From Acidobacteriota bacterium (GTDB lineage: Bacteria > Acidobacteriota > Thermoanaerobaculia > Multivoradales > Multivoraceae): 64,000 nt of DNA. The notes under the pieces were generated by a model that was given only the letters and a program-made list of their open reading frames with translations, did no database searches and had not been told where the DNA came from. Numbering within the stretch: the first letter of the stretch is position 1; each line of letters begins with the position of its first letter. The position numbers and the translations under genes were made by a program. Location: the NCBI GenBank assembly GCA_028875725.1, contig JAPPCR010000006.1, positions 813,786-877,785 on the forward strand, given 5' to 3'. This document shows positions 35,269-43,839 of the stretch, piece after piece.

Positions 35269-36510
35269 GTGACCGTCGCCGCGCCGGAAGCGCATCGCAG
35301 CACAACCCACCCGGTCGACATCGGCGGGGTGGTCGTCGGCGGCGGAGCGCCGGTGGTCGTCCAGTCGATGACAAGTACCGACACCGCGGACATCGAAGCG
35401 ACGACCGCCCAGGCGCTGGCGCTGGCGGAGGCTGGCTCCGAGCTGGTGCGGATCACGGTCAATGTCGACGCGGCGGCGGTCGCCGTGCAGGAGATTCGGG
35501 CCAGGCTCGATGCCGAGGGCTGCGACGTGCCGCTGGTAGGCGACTTTCACTACAACGGCCACGTGCTGCTCGAGCGCCACCCGGCCTGCGCCCTGGCGCT
35601 GGCGAAGCTGCGGATCAACCCGGGCAACGTCGGCCGCGGCGGCCGCCGCGATCCGCAGTTCGCGGCGATCTGCGAGGTGGCCCGGAGGCTCGCCAAGCCG
35701 GTGCGGATCGGCGTCAACGGCGGGTCGCTCGACCAGGACCTGCTGGTGTCGAAGATGGAGGAGAACACGGAGCGCGACCTCGGCAAGACCTCCGAGGAAA
35801 TCGTCGGCGAGTGCATGGTGCTGTCGGCGCTCCGCTCGACCGAGCTGGCCCTCGATTGCGGCCTGACGGAGGAGCAGATCGTCATCTCCTGCAAGACGTC
35901 CTCGCCGCGCGAACTGATCGACGTCTACCGGAGCCTCGCGGGTCGCACCCGGCAGCCGCTCCACCTCGGCCTGACCGAGGCCGGTATGGGGCTCAAGGGC
36001 CTGGTGTGGTCGTCGTCGGCGATGTCCGTCCTGCTCGCCGAAGGCATCGGCGACACGATCCGCACGTCCCTGACCCCGCGACCCGGCGGCGACCGCCGCG
36101 AGGAGGTCCACGCCTGCCGGGAACTGCTGCAGGCCCTGGGGCTTCGCGCCTTCGCGCCCAGCGTCACGGCGTGCCCCGGCTGCGGCCGCACGACGAGCAC
36201 CACCTTCCAGGAACTGGCGCTCCAGGTGGAGGACTTCATCGACGCGAACATGCCGGAGTGGCGCCGCCGCTACGAGGGCGTCGAGGAACTGAAGCTCGCC
36301 GTCATGGGCTGTGTGGTGAACGGTCCGGGCGAGTCAAAGGCTGCCGACATCGGCATTTCGCTGCCGGGCACCGGCGAAGCGCCGACGTGTCCGGTCTACG
36401 TCGACGGTCGCCAGTTCACGACGCTTCGGGGCACCGCCGCGGAACTGTCGGAGCAGTTCACCCGGATCGTCGGGGAGTACGTGCAGAGCCGTTATCCGGC
36501 CAGGACGTAG
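35269..36510 (+). CDS. ispG: 4-hydroxy-3-methylbut-2-en-1-yl diphosphate synthase (IspG/GcpE)
   Basis: A 413-residue IspG, the penultimate enzyme of the MEP isoprenoid pathway, which converts MEcPP to HMBPP with a [4Fe-4S] cluster. The N-terminal TIM barrel starts [15 protein letters not shown], with [10 protein letters not shown] and [12 protein letters not shown]. The cluster ligands are in [11 protein letters not shown] (two Cys) and [11 protein letters not shown] (third Cys plus Glu). GTG 35269 is chosen because it is the closest in-frame start to the conserved barrel. The frame is open to 35131, but that would overlap the divergent sulfatase-fold gene and add residues unlike the family. 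The 3' end faces the sulfatase gene with an 11-bp gap. Confidence 0.95.
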   Translation: MTVAAPEAHRSTTHPVDIGGVVVGGGAPVVVQSMTSTDTADIEATTAQALALAEAGSELVRITVNVDAAAVAVQEIRARLDAEGCDVPLVGDFHYNGHVLLERHPACALALAKLRINPGNVGRGGRRDPQFAAICEVARRLAKPVRIGVNGGSLDQDLLVSKMEENTERDLGKTSEEIVGECMVLSALRSTELALDCGLTEEQIVISCKTSSPRELIDVYRSLAGRTRQPLHLGLTEAGMGLKGLVWSSSAMSVLLAEGIGDTIRTSLTPRPGGDRREEVHACRELLQALGLRAFAPSVTACPGCGRTTSTTFQELALQVEDFIDANMPEWRRRYEGVEELKLAVMGCVVNGPGESKAADIGISLPGTGEAPTCPVYVDGRQFTTLRGTAAELSEQFTRIVGEYVQSRYPART

Positions 36511-36521
36511 GCGGTTCTTCC

Positions 36522-37979
36522 CTACGGCAGATCGCGGAACTCGGAGCTTCGAAGCCAGTCCTTGGGGAAGCGCTCCGTGATCTCGTCCATCGCCGCTTGG
36601 GACCTGGGGTGCTGGCCCTTGTCGTCGGTGTCTTCGATCCAGCCTGCCTGCGCTTCCCGCATCTCGTTCAGCACGTCGGCATAGGCGGGAGCCTCGGCCA
36701 GGTTGACCACTTCGTCCGGATCATTCTCGAGATCGTAGAGCTCCTCGGCGACGCGTGGGCCGTAGGGCGCGGTCTGGGCGGGCGTCAGCTTGCCTTCCTC
36801 GGCCAGCCGCCGGATCGTCAGGAAACTGCTGTCATCCGGATCGCGCAGGAGGTCGCCCATCTCCCGATGGCCCCAGTTGATGAGCGGTCTGTCCAGCATG
36901 AAGTTCCTGACGTAGTGGAAACGCGGTCCCACCACCGATCGGACCCGGTCGATGACGTTCGACATGCGGTCGGCCGAGGTGAACACGTAGTCGCGGCGGT
37001 AGTCCGGACCGAAGACGTCCTTCGCGTCCATGAACTCGGGCACGTCGAGGCCGGCGAGCGCCAGCGACGTGGCCGCGATGTCCATCAGGCTGACGAGATC
37101 GGCCCGTCGCGTGCCGGGCTTGACGACCTCCGGACGTCCTGGCGCAACGACGATCAGCGGAATCCTCAGGCCTTCGTCGTACGAGAACTCCTTGCTCCGG
37201 GGCAGATCCGAACCGTGGTCTGAGAAGAGCACGAGGACGGTGCTTTCCCAGAGTCCGTCGGCCTTCAGTTGCGCCACCAGCTCGCCCACCTGGTGGTCAG
37301 TGCGCAGTATCGAGTTGTAGTGGTCGGCGATGTGACGGCGCACCTGGGGAATGTCGGGGTACTGCGCCGGCACCGTCACATCCGTCGGGCGCACGGGCTT
37401 TCGACCAAGCGCCTTCACTTCCCCGGCGATGTCCGCGACGCTCTTGCCGCCGGCCACCTTCGTCTGCCCGAAGAAGGGCTTGCCCTCGGACACGTCGCGC
37501 CAGTGTCCACCGCCCTGCGGCCCCTTCCAGGACGGAATCTCCGACGGCTCGGGGCCGATCGTGTAGAGCTTCGTGCGGTCGTAGGTGAAGTTGAAGTCGT
37601 CCTTGCTGGCGTTGTAGGTCTCGTATCCCGCGGCCCGGAATAGCTCGGGAACGGTCACGACTCCTTCCGGCAGATGGATCCGGTAGCCGGGAACCCGCCC
37701 CGAACGATGGTCGTGCGCCCCGATCCGAATGGCGTAGCTGCCCGTGATCAGCGAGGAACGGGTCGGGCTGCACACCGGCGTCGGCGCGTACGCCCGCTCG
37801 AACAGAACGCCCTGTCGCGCCAGCGTGTCGATGTTGGGCGTTTCGACGAGGTCGTGCCCGTAGCTCGAGTACCAGGGCGACTGGTCGTCGATGTCGATCC
37901 AGAGGACGTTGGGTCGGTCGGTGTGCTGCTGCGCCGCCGTGGCCCCCGCGAGCAAGGCAAACAGAGCCGGGAAGATCAC
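36522..37979 (-). CDS. Exported sulfatase
   Basis: A 485-residue type I sulfatase. A short signal sequence (FPALFALLAGATAAQ) precedes NVLWIDIDDQSPW with the metal-binding Asp pair. The formylglycine site is CSPTRSSLITG, where the Cys is modified by the anaerobic or aerobic FGE system, and the second metal site is VLFSDHGSDLPRS. A C-terminal ELYDLENDPDEVVNLA motif is characteristic of the family. It is predicted to cleave sulfate esters from polysaccharides or similar substrates. The start codon is GTG and overlaps the HD gene stop by four bases. No sulfatase-maturating enzyme is seen in the window. Confidence 0.92.
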   Translation of the reverse strand: MIFPALFALLAGATAAQQHTDRPNVLWIDIDDQSPWYSSYGHDLVETPNIDTLARQGVLFERAYAPTPVCSPTRSSLITGSYAIRIGAHDHRSGRVPGYRIHLPEGVVTVPELFRAAGYETYNASKDDFNFTYDRTKLYTIGPEPSEIPSWKGPQGGGHWRDVSEGKPFFGQTKVAGGKSVADIAGEVKALGRKPVRPTDVTVPAQYPDIPQVRRHIADHYNSILRTDHQVGELVAQLKADGLWESTVLVLFSDHGSDLPRSKEFSYDEGLRIPLIVVAPGRPEVVKPGTRRADLVSLMDIAATSLALAGLDVPEFMDAKDVFGPDYRRDYVFTSADRMSNVIDRVRSVVGPRFHYVRNFMLDRPLINWGHREMGDLLRDPDDSSFLTIRRLAEEGKLTPAQTAPYGPRVAEELYDLENDPDEVVNLAEAPAYADVLNEMREAQAGWIEDTDDKGQHPRSQAAMDEITERFPKDWLRSSEFRDLP

Positions 37980-38569
37980 TTCGCCAGGCGGCCGTCCAGC
38001 TCGAGCTCCGCGGCGACGCCCTGCATCGCCGCCAGCACGTTTCCGGCGTGTTGCCAGAGCTCGAGCTCACCGTCGAAGCACTCGCGGCTGAAGTCGGCGG
38101 TGACTTCCTGGACGTGCTCGCGGTCGACGCCGGCGGCGAAGGCCCGCTGCTTCCAGCGCTTGCGGACGGACTTGAGTGGCACGTCGCGCACGTCCTTGCT
38201 CGGGCGGATGAGTGCGGCGGCGCTGATCAGCCCCGTGATCTCGTCGCAGGCCAGCAGAGCGTAGTCGCGCGAGGTCTCGCGCTCGACGCCGGTGCCTTCC
38301 GTGTTGTGGGAGAGGATCGTGCGGATGATGTCCTCGTCCAGGCCACGTTCGCGAAGGATCGCGGCGCCGTCCGCCGGGTGCTGCTCGAGGGTCGGGTGGA
38401 TCTCCCAGTCGAAGTCGTGGAGGAGGCCGGCGAGGCCCCAGGCGTCCGGGTCGCCGCCGAGCTGTTCCGCGTACCAGCGCATCGCCGCTTCGACGGCCAG
38501 CATGTGTTTCTGCAGTCCCGGAGCCTTCACGAACTCCTGCACGGTCTGCCAGGCTGCTCCTCGGTCCAT
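37976..38569 (-). CDS. HD-domain phosphohydrolase
   Basis: A 197-residue HD-superfamily protein. The metal site is built from His in LQKHMLAVE, the HD pair in GLLHDFDWEIHP and a downstream Asp in LLACDEITGL, in the usual order. A His in HPADGAAIL and ILSHNTEG fit the extended HD pattern found in the 'HDIG-like' hydrolases of small phosphates. It probably hydrolyses a phosphate ester in the cytoplasm; substrate unknown. It is followed with a GTGA overlap by the sulfatase gene and faces away from the rhomboid-like gene. Confidence 0.85.
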   Translation of the reverse strand: MDRGAAWQTVQEFVKAPGLQKHMLAVEAAMRWYAEQLGGDPDAWGLAGLLHDFDWEIHPTLEQHPADGAAILRERGLDEDIIRTILSHNTEGTGVERETSRDYALLACDEITGLISAAALIRPSKDVRDVPLKSVRKRWKQRAFAAGVDREHVQEVTADFSRECFDGELELWQHAGNVLAAMQGVAAELELDGRLAK

Positions 38570-38637
38570 CGCCGTCGCCCTTTCGTCTCAGGTGGCCGGC
38601 GATTGTACGCGCTTGCCGTAGCTACAATCCCTCCGTC

Positions 38638-39426
38638 ATGACGATGGGTGGAGGACCGTACGCGCGCAGGATGAGCTTCGGCGGGCTCTCGGGCCCGCAT
38701 GCGCGCGACCTGCTGCTGCTCGTGGGGGTGCTGTTCGCCACCTTCTCGCTGCAGTTCTTCCCGACGCTGGCCTTCGTGCCGGAGATGATGCGGCTGTCGA
38801 GTTCGGTGTGGCAGCAAGGGATGGTCTGGCAGCTCCTGACCTACCCGGCGGCGGGTTGGGGCGGGCCCTCGATCTGGTTCCTGGTGGGCCTCCTGATCTT
38901 CTACATGTTCGCGAACGATGTGCGCTGGGCTCTAGGCAGGCAACGGTTCTGGAACCTGCTCTGGATGTCGGCAGGCGTGGCTGCGGTCGCGGCCTGTCTG
39001 GTGCAGATGCTGGCGGGCGGTGCCGGTCCGAACGCCTTCCTCATCATGCAGGGCCAGCAGATGCTGCTGGCGATCGCGATCACCGGCTTTGCGGTGATCC
39101 GGCGTGATGCCACCATCATGCTGTTCTTCGTGCTGCCGATCAAGGCGCGGTGGTTCATCTGGATCGAGATCGCTTTCGCCTGGGTCGGCTTCCTGCGCTA
39201 CGGAGATCTCGCCGGCTTCATCGGTATCTGCACGGCGGTCGGCACGGTCTTCGCGCTGCTCCGGCCCGGGCGCACGCGCGGCCTGATGCGCGAGTCGCGG
39301 CTGCGGCTGGAACGCTGGTACATCCGCCAGAAGCTGAACCGCGGCCGCCGCCGTTTCCGCGTCGTTCCAGGCGGCAAGAAGCCGAAGGACGACGACCGCG
39401 TGCGCCGCGGCCCCTGGGTCAACTGA
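38638..39426 (+). CDS. Rhomboid-like membrane protein lacking visible catalytic Ser
   Basis: A 262-residue protein with about six hydrophobic segments (LLLLVGVLFATFSL, IWFLVGLLIFYMFA, SAGVAAVAACLVQML, MLLAIAITGFAVI, FIWIEIAFAWVGFL and AGFIGICTAVGTVFALL) and a basic cytosolic tail. The layout QGMVWQLLTYPAAGWG, FYMFANDVRWALG and AFLIMQGQQMLL matches rhomboid-family proteins. The catalytic GxSG and the partner His are not evident (MQGQQ lies where GxSG is expected), so it may be an inactive rhomboid-like protein. Start ATG 38638; ATGs at 38644 and 38671 are also possible. A palindromic repeat element begins 14 bases after the stop. Confidence 0.72.
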   Translation: MTMGGGPYARRMSFGGLSGPHARDLLLLVGVLFATFSLQFFPTLAFVPEMMRLSSSVWQQGMVWQLLTYPAAGWGGPSIWFLVGLLIFYMFANDVRWALGRQRFWNLLWMSAGVAAVAACLVQMLAGGAGPNAFLIMQGQQMLLAIAITGFAVIRRDATIMLFFVLPIKARWFIWIEIAFAWVGFLRYGDLAGFIGICTAVGTVFALLRPGRTRGLMRESRLRLERWYIRQKLNRGRRRFRVVPGGKKPKDDDRVRRGPWVN

Positions 39427-39439
39427 GGACTAATCTGCC

Positions 39440-39617
39440 GCCGGCAGCGGGCCGGAGGGGAGGGTCCCAGGGGACGCTCACCCCCTCTTGGTGGATGAGG
39501 AATGTGGGGTTCGCTGCGGTCGGCTGCGCTCCGCCACGGCACTGGTTGATGGAAAGACTCGGCAGTCGCTGGCCTCTAGCCCCCTGGGACCCTCCCCTCC
39601 GGCCCGCTGCCGGCTGG
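39440..39617 (+). repeat. Palindrome-bounded repeat element, copy A
   Basis: A perfect 34-bp inverted repeat (39440-39473 with 39581-39614) encloses a ~107-bp centre. The segment 39487-39617 aligns colinearly with 55405-55537. Shared blocks are CTTGGTGGATGAG at 39487, CTGCGCTCCGC at 39524 and CGGCAGTCGCT at 39560, at offsets 0, 37 and 73; the offsets are 0, 37 and 74 in copy B. The 3' arm contains GGGACCC and a CCCTCCCC tract. It lies between two convergent genes and its 3' arm encodes the C-terminal tail and stop of the ABC/CPBP gene. It could act as a bidirectional terminator, a structured RNA or a mobile palindromic element. Confidence 0.8.
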
Positions 39618-41684
39618 ACGACTTACCCGTTGGTGGTTCTGGTGCATCAGTCGGAAGGCGAGGAGGATGGCGGCGAGGGCGAGGAGGTAGTGCCACCAGG
39701 TTGGTTGATCGGGGAGCTGGATCTGTTCGATGCGGGCGCTGCCGAGGGCGAGGGCGTTGTGCAGGGCGTGCCAGGCCATGGCGGGGTAGATCGAGCCGGA
39801 TCGGAGGACGGCGATCACGAGGAGGACGCCGAGGAGGGACGTCCCCGGAATGCGGAACAGGTCGACGTGGAAGAAGCCGAAGGCGATGCCCGCGACCAGC
39901 ACGAGCCGGACGGGCCTGAGGCGGCTCTTCAGGCCGTGGAGCAGGACGCCGCGGAAGGCGATCTCCTCGAAGATGCCGGGGAGGATGGCGAAGAAGAAGA
40001 GCATCTGCCAGGCCGGGATGTCCGCGCCGAACGCTTCGGCCATCGCTTCGATCCACTCCTCCGGAATGGGCATCACCAGGCTGGCGAGGCGGACGACGCC
40101 GTCGGCGAGCACCAGACCCGCCGGAGCGCCGATCAGGACGCCGAGCCAGGCTGGGGGCGGGGGTCTGCGCAGGGACAGCGTCTCGCGCACGGGAAGTCGG
40201 TAGCGGGCGATCATCAGCCACGCCGCGGCGCCGAAGACGGACATGTTGATCACGATCAGCAGCCGACTGTCGATGCCGCCCCCGATGTTCAGTTGCCAGA
40301 CCAGGAGCAGGGCCCAGAGAACGGCGAACCAGCCAGCGACGCGGCGCGGGAAGAGCGCGGGCCCGCCGGCGAGGTCGGCCGCGTCGAGTTCACTGGCGGT
40401 GATCAGCTTCTCCGCCGACAGCGTCCGCAGCGCGGCGCGGGCGAGCAGGGCGGCGGCGCCGCCCGTCACCGCCCAGGCGGCGGCGAGCAGCGGCCAGTCG
40501 TAGTGGCCGGTCAGGATCTCCCTGGCCGCGACGCCGAGGTTGGCGATCGGCAACAGGACGATCGCGCTGCGCAACTCGACGCCCGGCAGGACGGGAATCG
40601 CTGCCACGGCCATCGCGACGAGCATCACCGGCGCGAACAGCAACTGGGCTTCCTTGTACGTCTTCGACCGGCCGGAGACCAGCAGCAGGCTGCTCGAGAG
40701 GAGCACGGCGGCCGGCGCGTAGAGCAGGAGCAGCAGCAGGCCGGCGCCGACCGGAATGACCAGTTTCATGCCGGCGGGCGGCGCGATCAGATCGAGCTGC
40801 ATCCAGACGATGATGTTCACGATGTTGAGCACGCTGGTGGCGAAGGCGACGGCGAGGATCGACAGGTTCTTCGCGGTGACGATCTCGACCCGGCTGGCGG
40901 CCGTGGTCAGCAGGGTTTCGAGCGTGCCGCGTTCCTTCTCGCCGGCGAGTGCGTCCGTCGCCACGATCGAGCCGCCCGCGAGCATCATCATCACGATGAT
41001 CGCGGTCAGCAGGCGTCCCAGCAGCAGCCCGGACGTCTGTTCCTCGCTGGCGGTCTCGATCCGCTCGAGCGGCAGCAGGTCATCCGGCGCCGACGCGAAG
41101 CCGGCAGCCGCGAGCCGTTGTTCGCGGAGTTCCGTTCGGGTGCGCTCGAGCGCCCGCCTCAGAAACCCCTCGGCGGAGTCCGAGGCGTCGAGGTCGGCGC
41201 GGTACGAGAGGACGATGCGCGGTGCGGCCGCGTCGCCGTTCCCGACCGTCTCCCGGTCCACGTCTTCGTCTGGCAGGTCTTCGCCGTCGCCGGCCTCCCA
41301 GGCCACGTGAACGTGGAGTCGCCCTTCGTCGAGCGCGGCGGCGACATCGTCGGGGGCTTCGGCTCGCTCGAAGCGAACCGCCGGACCGTCCGCCGGTTCG
41401 GCGTCGCCGGTCCGGCGGTCGTCGCCGACGACGGCCAGAGCCCGTTCGAGCCACATCCGCGTGTCGGTGCTGTTCGCACCGTTGGCTGTTGCGTCCGCCA
41501 CGGCGTACGTGTAGGTGCGGCTCTCGATCCGTTCCTGCCGGCGCTCCGTGGTCAGTGACGTCAGGAACCACATCAACGGCCACAGGACGAGCGGCAGGGC
41601 GACCGCGAACACGAGCACTCGCGGATTGCGGGCGAGCTGGCGCAGGTCGTTCACAACCAGCGCGGTGACGGTCCGGCGGTTCAT
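39576..41684 (-). CDS. ABC transporter permease fused to CPBP intramembrane protease
   Basis: A 702-residue membrane protein. The N-terminal ~430 residues are an ABC-2/NatB-type permease: one N-terminal TM (VFAVALPLVLWPLMWFL), a large extracytoplasmic domain, then a TM bundle with the typical GEKERGTLETLLT loop. The C-terminal ~230 residues are a CPBP (Abi/CAAX protease-like) domain with FEEIAFRGVLL (EExxxR), FGFFHVDLF and WHALHNALAL as active-site motifs. Fusions of this kind are known in NatB-like systems. Last of a three-gene operon with another permease and an ATPase. Its final residues (SRPAGSGPEGRVPGG) and stop codon are encoded within the palindromic repeat, so the native C-terminus may have been replaced. 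Confidence 0.88.
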   Translation of the reverse strand: MNRRTVTALVVNDLRQLARNPRVLVFAVALPLVLWPLMWFLTSLTTERRQERIESRTYTYAVADATANGANSTDTRMWLERALAVVGDDRRTGDAEPADGPAVRFERAEAPDDVAAALDEGRLHVHVAWEAGDGEDLPDEDVDRETVGNGDAAAPRIVLSYRADLDASDSAEGFLRRALERTRTELREQRLAAAGFASAPDDLLPLERIETASEEQTSGLLLGRLLTAIIVMMMLAGGSIVATDALAGEKERGTLETLLTTAASRVEIVTAKNLSILAVAFATSVLNIVNIIVWMQLDLIAPPAGMKLVIPVGAGLLLLLLYAPAAVLLSSSLLLVSGRSKTYKEAQLLFAPVMLVAMAVAAIPVLPGVELRSAIVLLPIANLGVAAREILTGHYDWPLLAAAWAVTGGAAALLARAALRTLSAEKLITASELDAADLAGGPALFPRRVAGWFAVLWALLLVWQLNIGGGIDSRLLIVINMSVFGAAAWLMIARYRLPVRETLSLRRPPPPAWLGVLIGAPAGLVLADGVVRLASLVMPIPEEWIEAMAEAFGADIPAWQMLFFFAILPGIFEEIAFRGVLLHGLKSRLRPVRLVLVAGIAFGFFHVDLFRIPGTSLLGVLLVIAVLRSGSIYPAMAWHALHNALALGSARIEQIQLPDQPTWWHYLLALAAILLAFRLMHQNHQRVSRPAGSGPEGRVPGG

Positions 41685-41693
41685 CTGCCCGCC

Positions 41694-42452
41694 TTACTCC
41701 GTCGTGTCGTCGGCGGTGACGTAGTGGACGAAGATGTCCTCGAGGTAGTGCTGCGACGTCGCCGCGCGCAGCCCTTCGAGGCCGTCGCAGGCGCGGATCC
41801 GCCCCTTGTCGATGATGGCGATCCGGTCGCAGAGCCGTTCGGCTTCGCTCATGATGTGGGTCGAGAACAGGATCGTCTTGCCCTCGTCGCGCAGTTCCTG
41901 GATGCCCTTCTGGAGGTCGAGCGCGTTTAGCACGTCGAGGCCGACGGTCGGCTCGTCGAAGATCAGGACGGGAGGGTCGTGGACGACGGTGCGGGCGATC
42001 GAGACCTTCTGCTTCATGCCGGTCGAGAGCTTCTCGATACGGGCCCCGGCGTACTCGCCGAGACCGAAGCGCTCGATCATCTCCTCGACACGGTCCCTGG
42101 TTCGCGCAGCCGGGTACTTGTTGACCCGGGCGAACAGGGTCAGCGTTTCGCGCGCGGTGAGCCGCGGATAGAGCGCCGTGCTCGCGGAGTAGAAGCCGAG
42201 ATTGCGGCGCACCTCGACCGGGTCGGAGACGACGTCGTGCCCGAGCACGCGGGCGGTCCCGGCCGTCGGCTGCAGCACGGTCGAGATCATCCTGAGCGTC
42301 GTCGTCTTGCCCGCGCCGTTGGCGCCGAGCAGTCCGAAGATCTCGGAGTTGCGGCACTCGAAGTCCACCTCCTGGACCGCGTTGACCTCGCCCCGGGACT
42401 GGTCGAAGAAGTTCTTGGACAGGCCCTGGACTTCGACCTGGACTTGGCTCAC
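41694..42452 (-). CDS. ABC transporter ATP-binding protein (NatA-like)
   Basis: A 252-residue ABC ATPase. Walker A is LLGANGAGKTTTLRM, the signature is IEKLSTGMKQKVSIART, Walker B is PVLIFDEPTVGLDV, and the switch His is in ILFSTHIMSEAERL. It is closest in style to NatA/drug or Na+ exporter ATPases with a truncated C-terminus. The start overlaps the stop of the upstream permease by four bases, and the permease-CPBP gene starts ten bases downstream, so a heteromeric exporter (permease 1, ATPase, permease 2-CPBP) is predicted. Cytoplasmic side of the membrane; substrate unknown. Confidence 0.94.
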   Translation of the reverse strand: MSQVQVEVQGLSKNFFDQSRGEVNAVQEVDFECRNSEIFGLLGANGAGKTTTLRMISTVLQPTAGTARVLGHDVVSDPVEVRRNLGFYSASTALYPRLTARETLTLFARVNKYPAARTRDRVEEMIERFGLGEYAGARIEKLSTGMKQKVSIARTVVHDPPVLIFDEPTVGLDVLNALDLQKGIQELRDEGKTILFSTHIMSEAERLCDRIAIIDKGRIRACDGLEGLRAATSQHYLEDIFVHYVTADDTTE

Positions 42453-43747
42453 GCTCTACCTCCCGCCGGTCGGCCTCGCTGGCGCAGGAACTGGAACAGG
42501 TTGCCTTCGAAGGAGGCGGTGGCGATCTCCTCGACCCGCAGGATGCGCGACGCAAGCCACAGGCAGGCCGCGATGGCGGCGGCGTTGGCGAGCACGGTGA
42601 TCGCCAGCTGCAGCCAGAGCACGTTGCCGGCGATCGCCTGGCGAAGCAGCAGCACGACGTTCACGACCGGGATGCCCGCCAGCACCGGCGTGAACGTCAT
42701 GCTCGGGTCGTTCAGCAGCAGGACCGGGAGGATGACCGCCAGGATGACCGGCGTGACCATGGACTGACCTTCCTTGAAGGTGCGGGCGAAGGCGGCGAGG
42801 ATCATCATCGCGGCGGCGATGAGAGCGCCGAGCAGGACGGCCGTCAGGAGAAGGACCGGCAGCGAGGTCAGAGGCAGCTCGAAGGCGAAGCCGCTCCCGT
42901 CTCCACCCCCGATTCGGGCGAGGAGCGGCCCGAGGAAGGAGCGGAAGGAGACGACCATGGCGGCCGCGTTGAGGGCTCCGGCGACAAGGCCCATCGTGGC
43001 CACGTAGAGGTACTTCGCGGTCACGATGTGAATGCGCCGCGTGGCGAGCGTGCTCGTGGTCTCCCAGGTGTTCCGCTCGCGCTCGCCGGCGGTCGAGTCG
43101 ATGGCCGGGTAGACGCAGCCGTTCGCGATCATGAGGACGAAGAAGAGCGGGATCATCATCCCCATCACGAACTGCCCCATCTGGCGGCCGGTGGCGAGGT
43201 TGTTCGAGCGCACGTCGAAGACCTGCCACTCGGCGCCGCCGAGGCCGTGCTGTTCGGCGAGCCGGTCCAGCCAGGCCGATCGTTCCGCCGAGAGCGCCCT
43301 TTCCAGCCGCCCTCGGGCGGCCTGCGACTGGTCGCTCGAGCCGTTGCTCAGCAGTGAAACGTCGGCGTTGCCCGGAGGATTGACGGTGGTTTCGAAGATC
43401 AGGGCGGCGTCGAGTCCGCCGGTCAGCAGGCGGTTCTCGACGTCCTCGCGGTAGGCGGCGGCGCCACCGGCGGGCGGCGCCTCGACCTCCGTGATCTCGA
43501 TCCGTCCTTCGTCTTCCTCTAGCCGTTCGAGCAGGCCCCGGTGTTCCGCGGGCAGACCCGCGATCTCGACCCGCGAAGCGAAGCTCTCGAAGCGGGCCGT
43601 GACGAAGAGGATGCCCGAGAACATGATCCACATCATCAGCGGGTACATCAGGAGCGGGATCAGGATCCCGTTGATCAGGACGGAACGCTCGCGCAGGGCC
43701 GACCTGAGTTCGCTCAGGTACAGCAGGCGGATGGTGGTCCAGTCCAT
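42449..43747 (-). CDS. ABC transporter permease (NatB-like)
   Basis: A 432-residue ABC-2-type permease with one N-terminal TM helix (LINGILIPLLMYPLMMWIMF), a soluble outer domain of ~140 residues, and five to six TM helices in the C-terminal half. The GERERNTWETTSTLATRR loop follows the second TM and is the same signature as in the partner permease. First gene of the exporter operon; ATG 43747. It resembles the NatB component of Na+-efflux systems, but this similarity does not fix the substrate. Confidence 0.9.
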   Translation of the reverse strand: MDWTTIRLLYLSELRSALRERSVLINGILIPLLMYPLMMWIMFSGILFVTARFESFASRVEIAGLPAEHRGLLERLEEDEGRIEITEVEAPPAGGAAAYREDVENRLLTGGLDAALIFETTVNPPGNADVSLLSNGSSDQSQAARGRLERALSAERSAWLDRLAEQHGLGGAEWQVFDVRSNNLATGRQMGQFVMGMMIPLFFVLMIANGCVYPAIDSTAGERERNTWETTSTLATRRIHIVTAKYLYVATMGLVAGALNAAAMVVSFRSFLGPLLARIGGGDGSGFAFELPLTSLPVLLLTAVLLGALIAAAMMILAAFARTFKEGQSMVTPVILAVILPVLLLNDPSMTFTPVLAGIPVVNVVLLLRQAIAGNVLWLQLAITVLANAAAIAACLWLASRILRVEEIATASFEGNLFQFLRQRGRPAGGRA

Positions 43748-43839
43748 TCGGGTGGAGTGGGGCGGGCGGGAGTATAGGCCGCGAGTTCCGACTTTCTACG
43801 TCCGAGGCCCGACCGGGTTCTCAGCGGCGGCGGTCGAGT

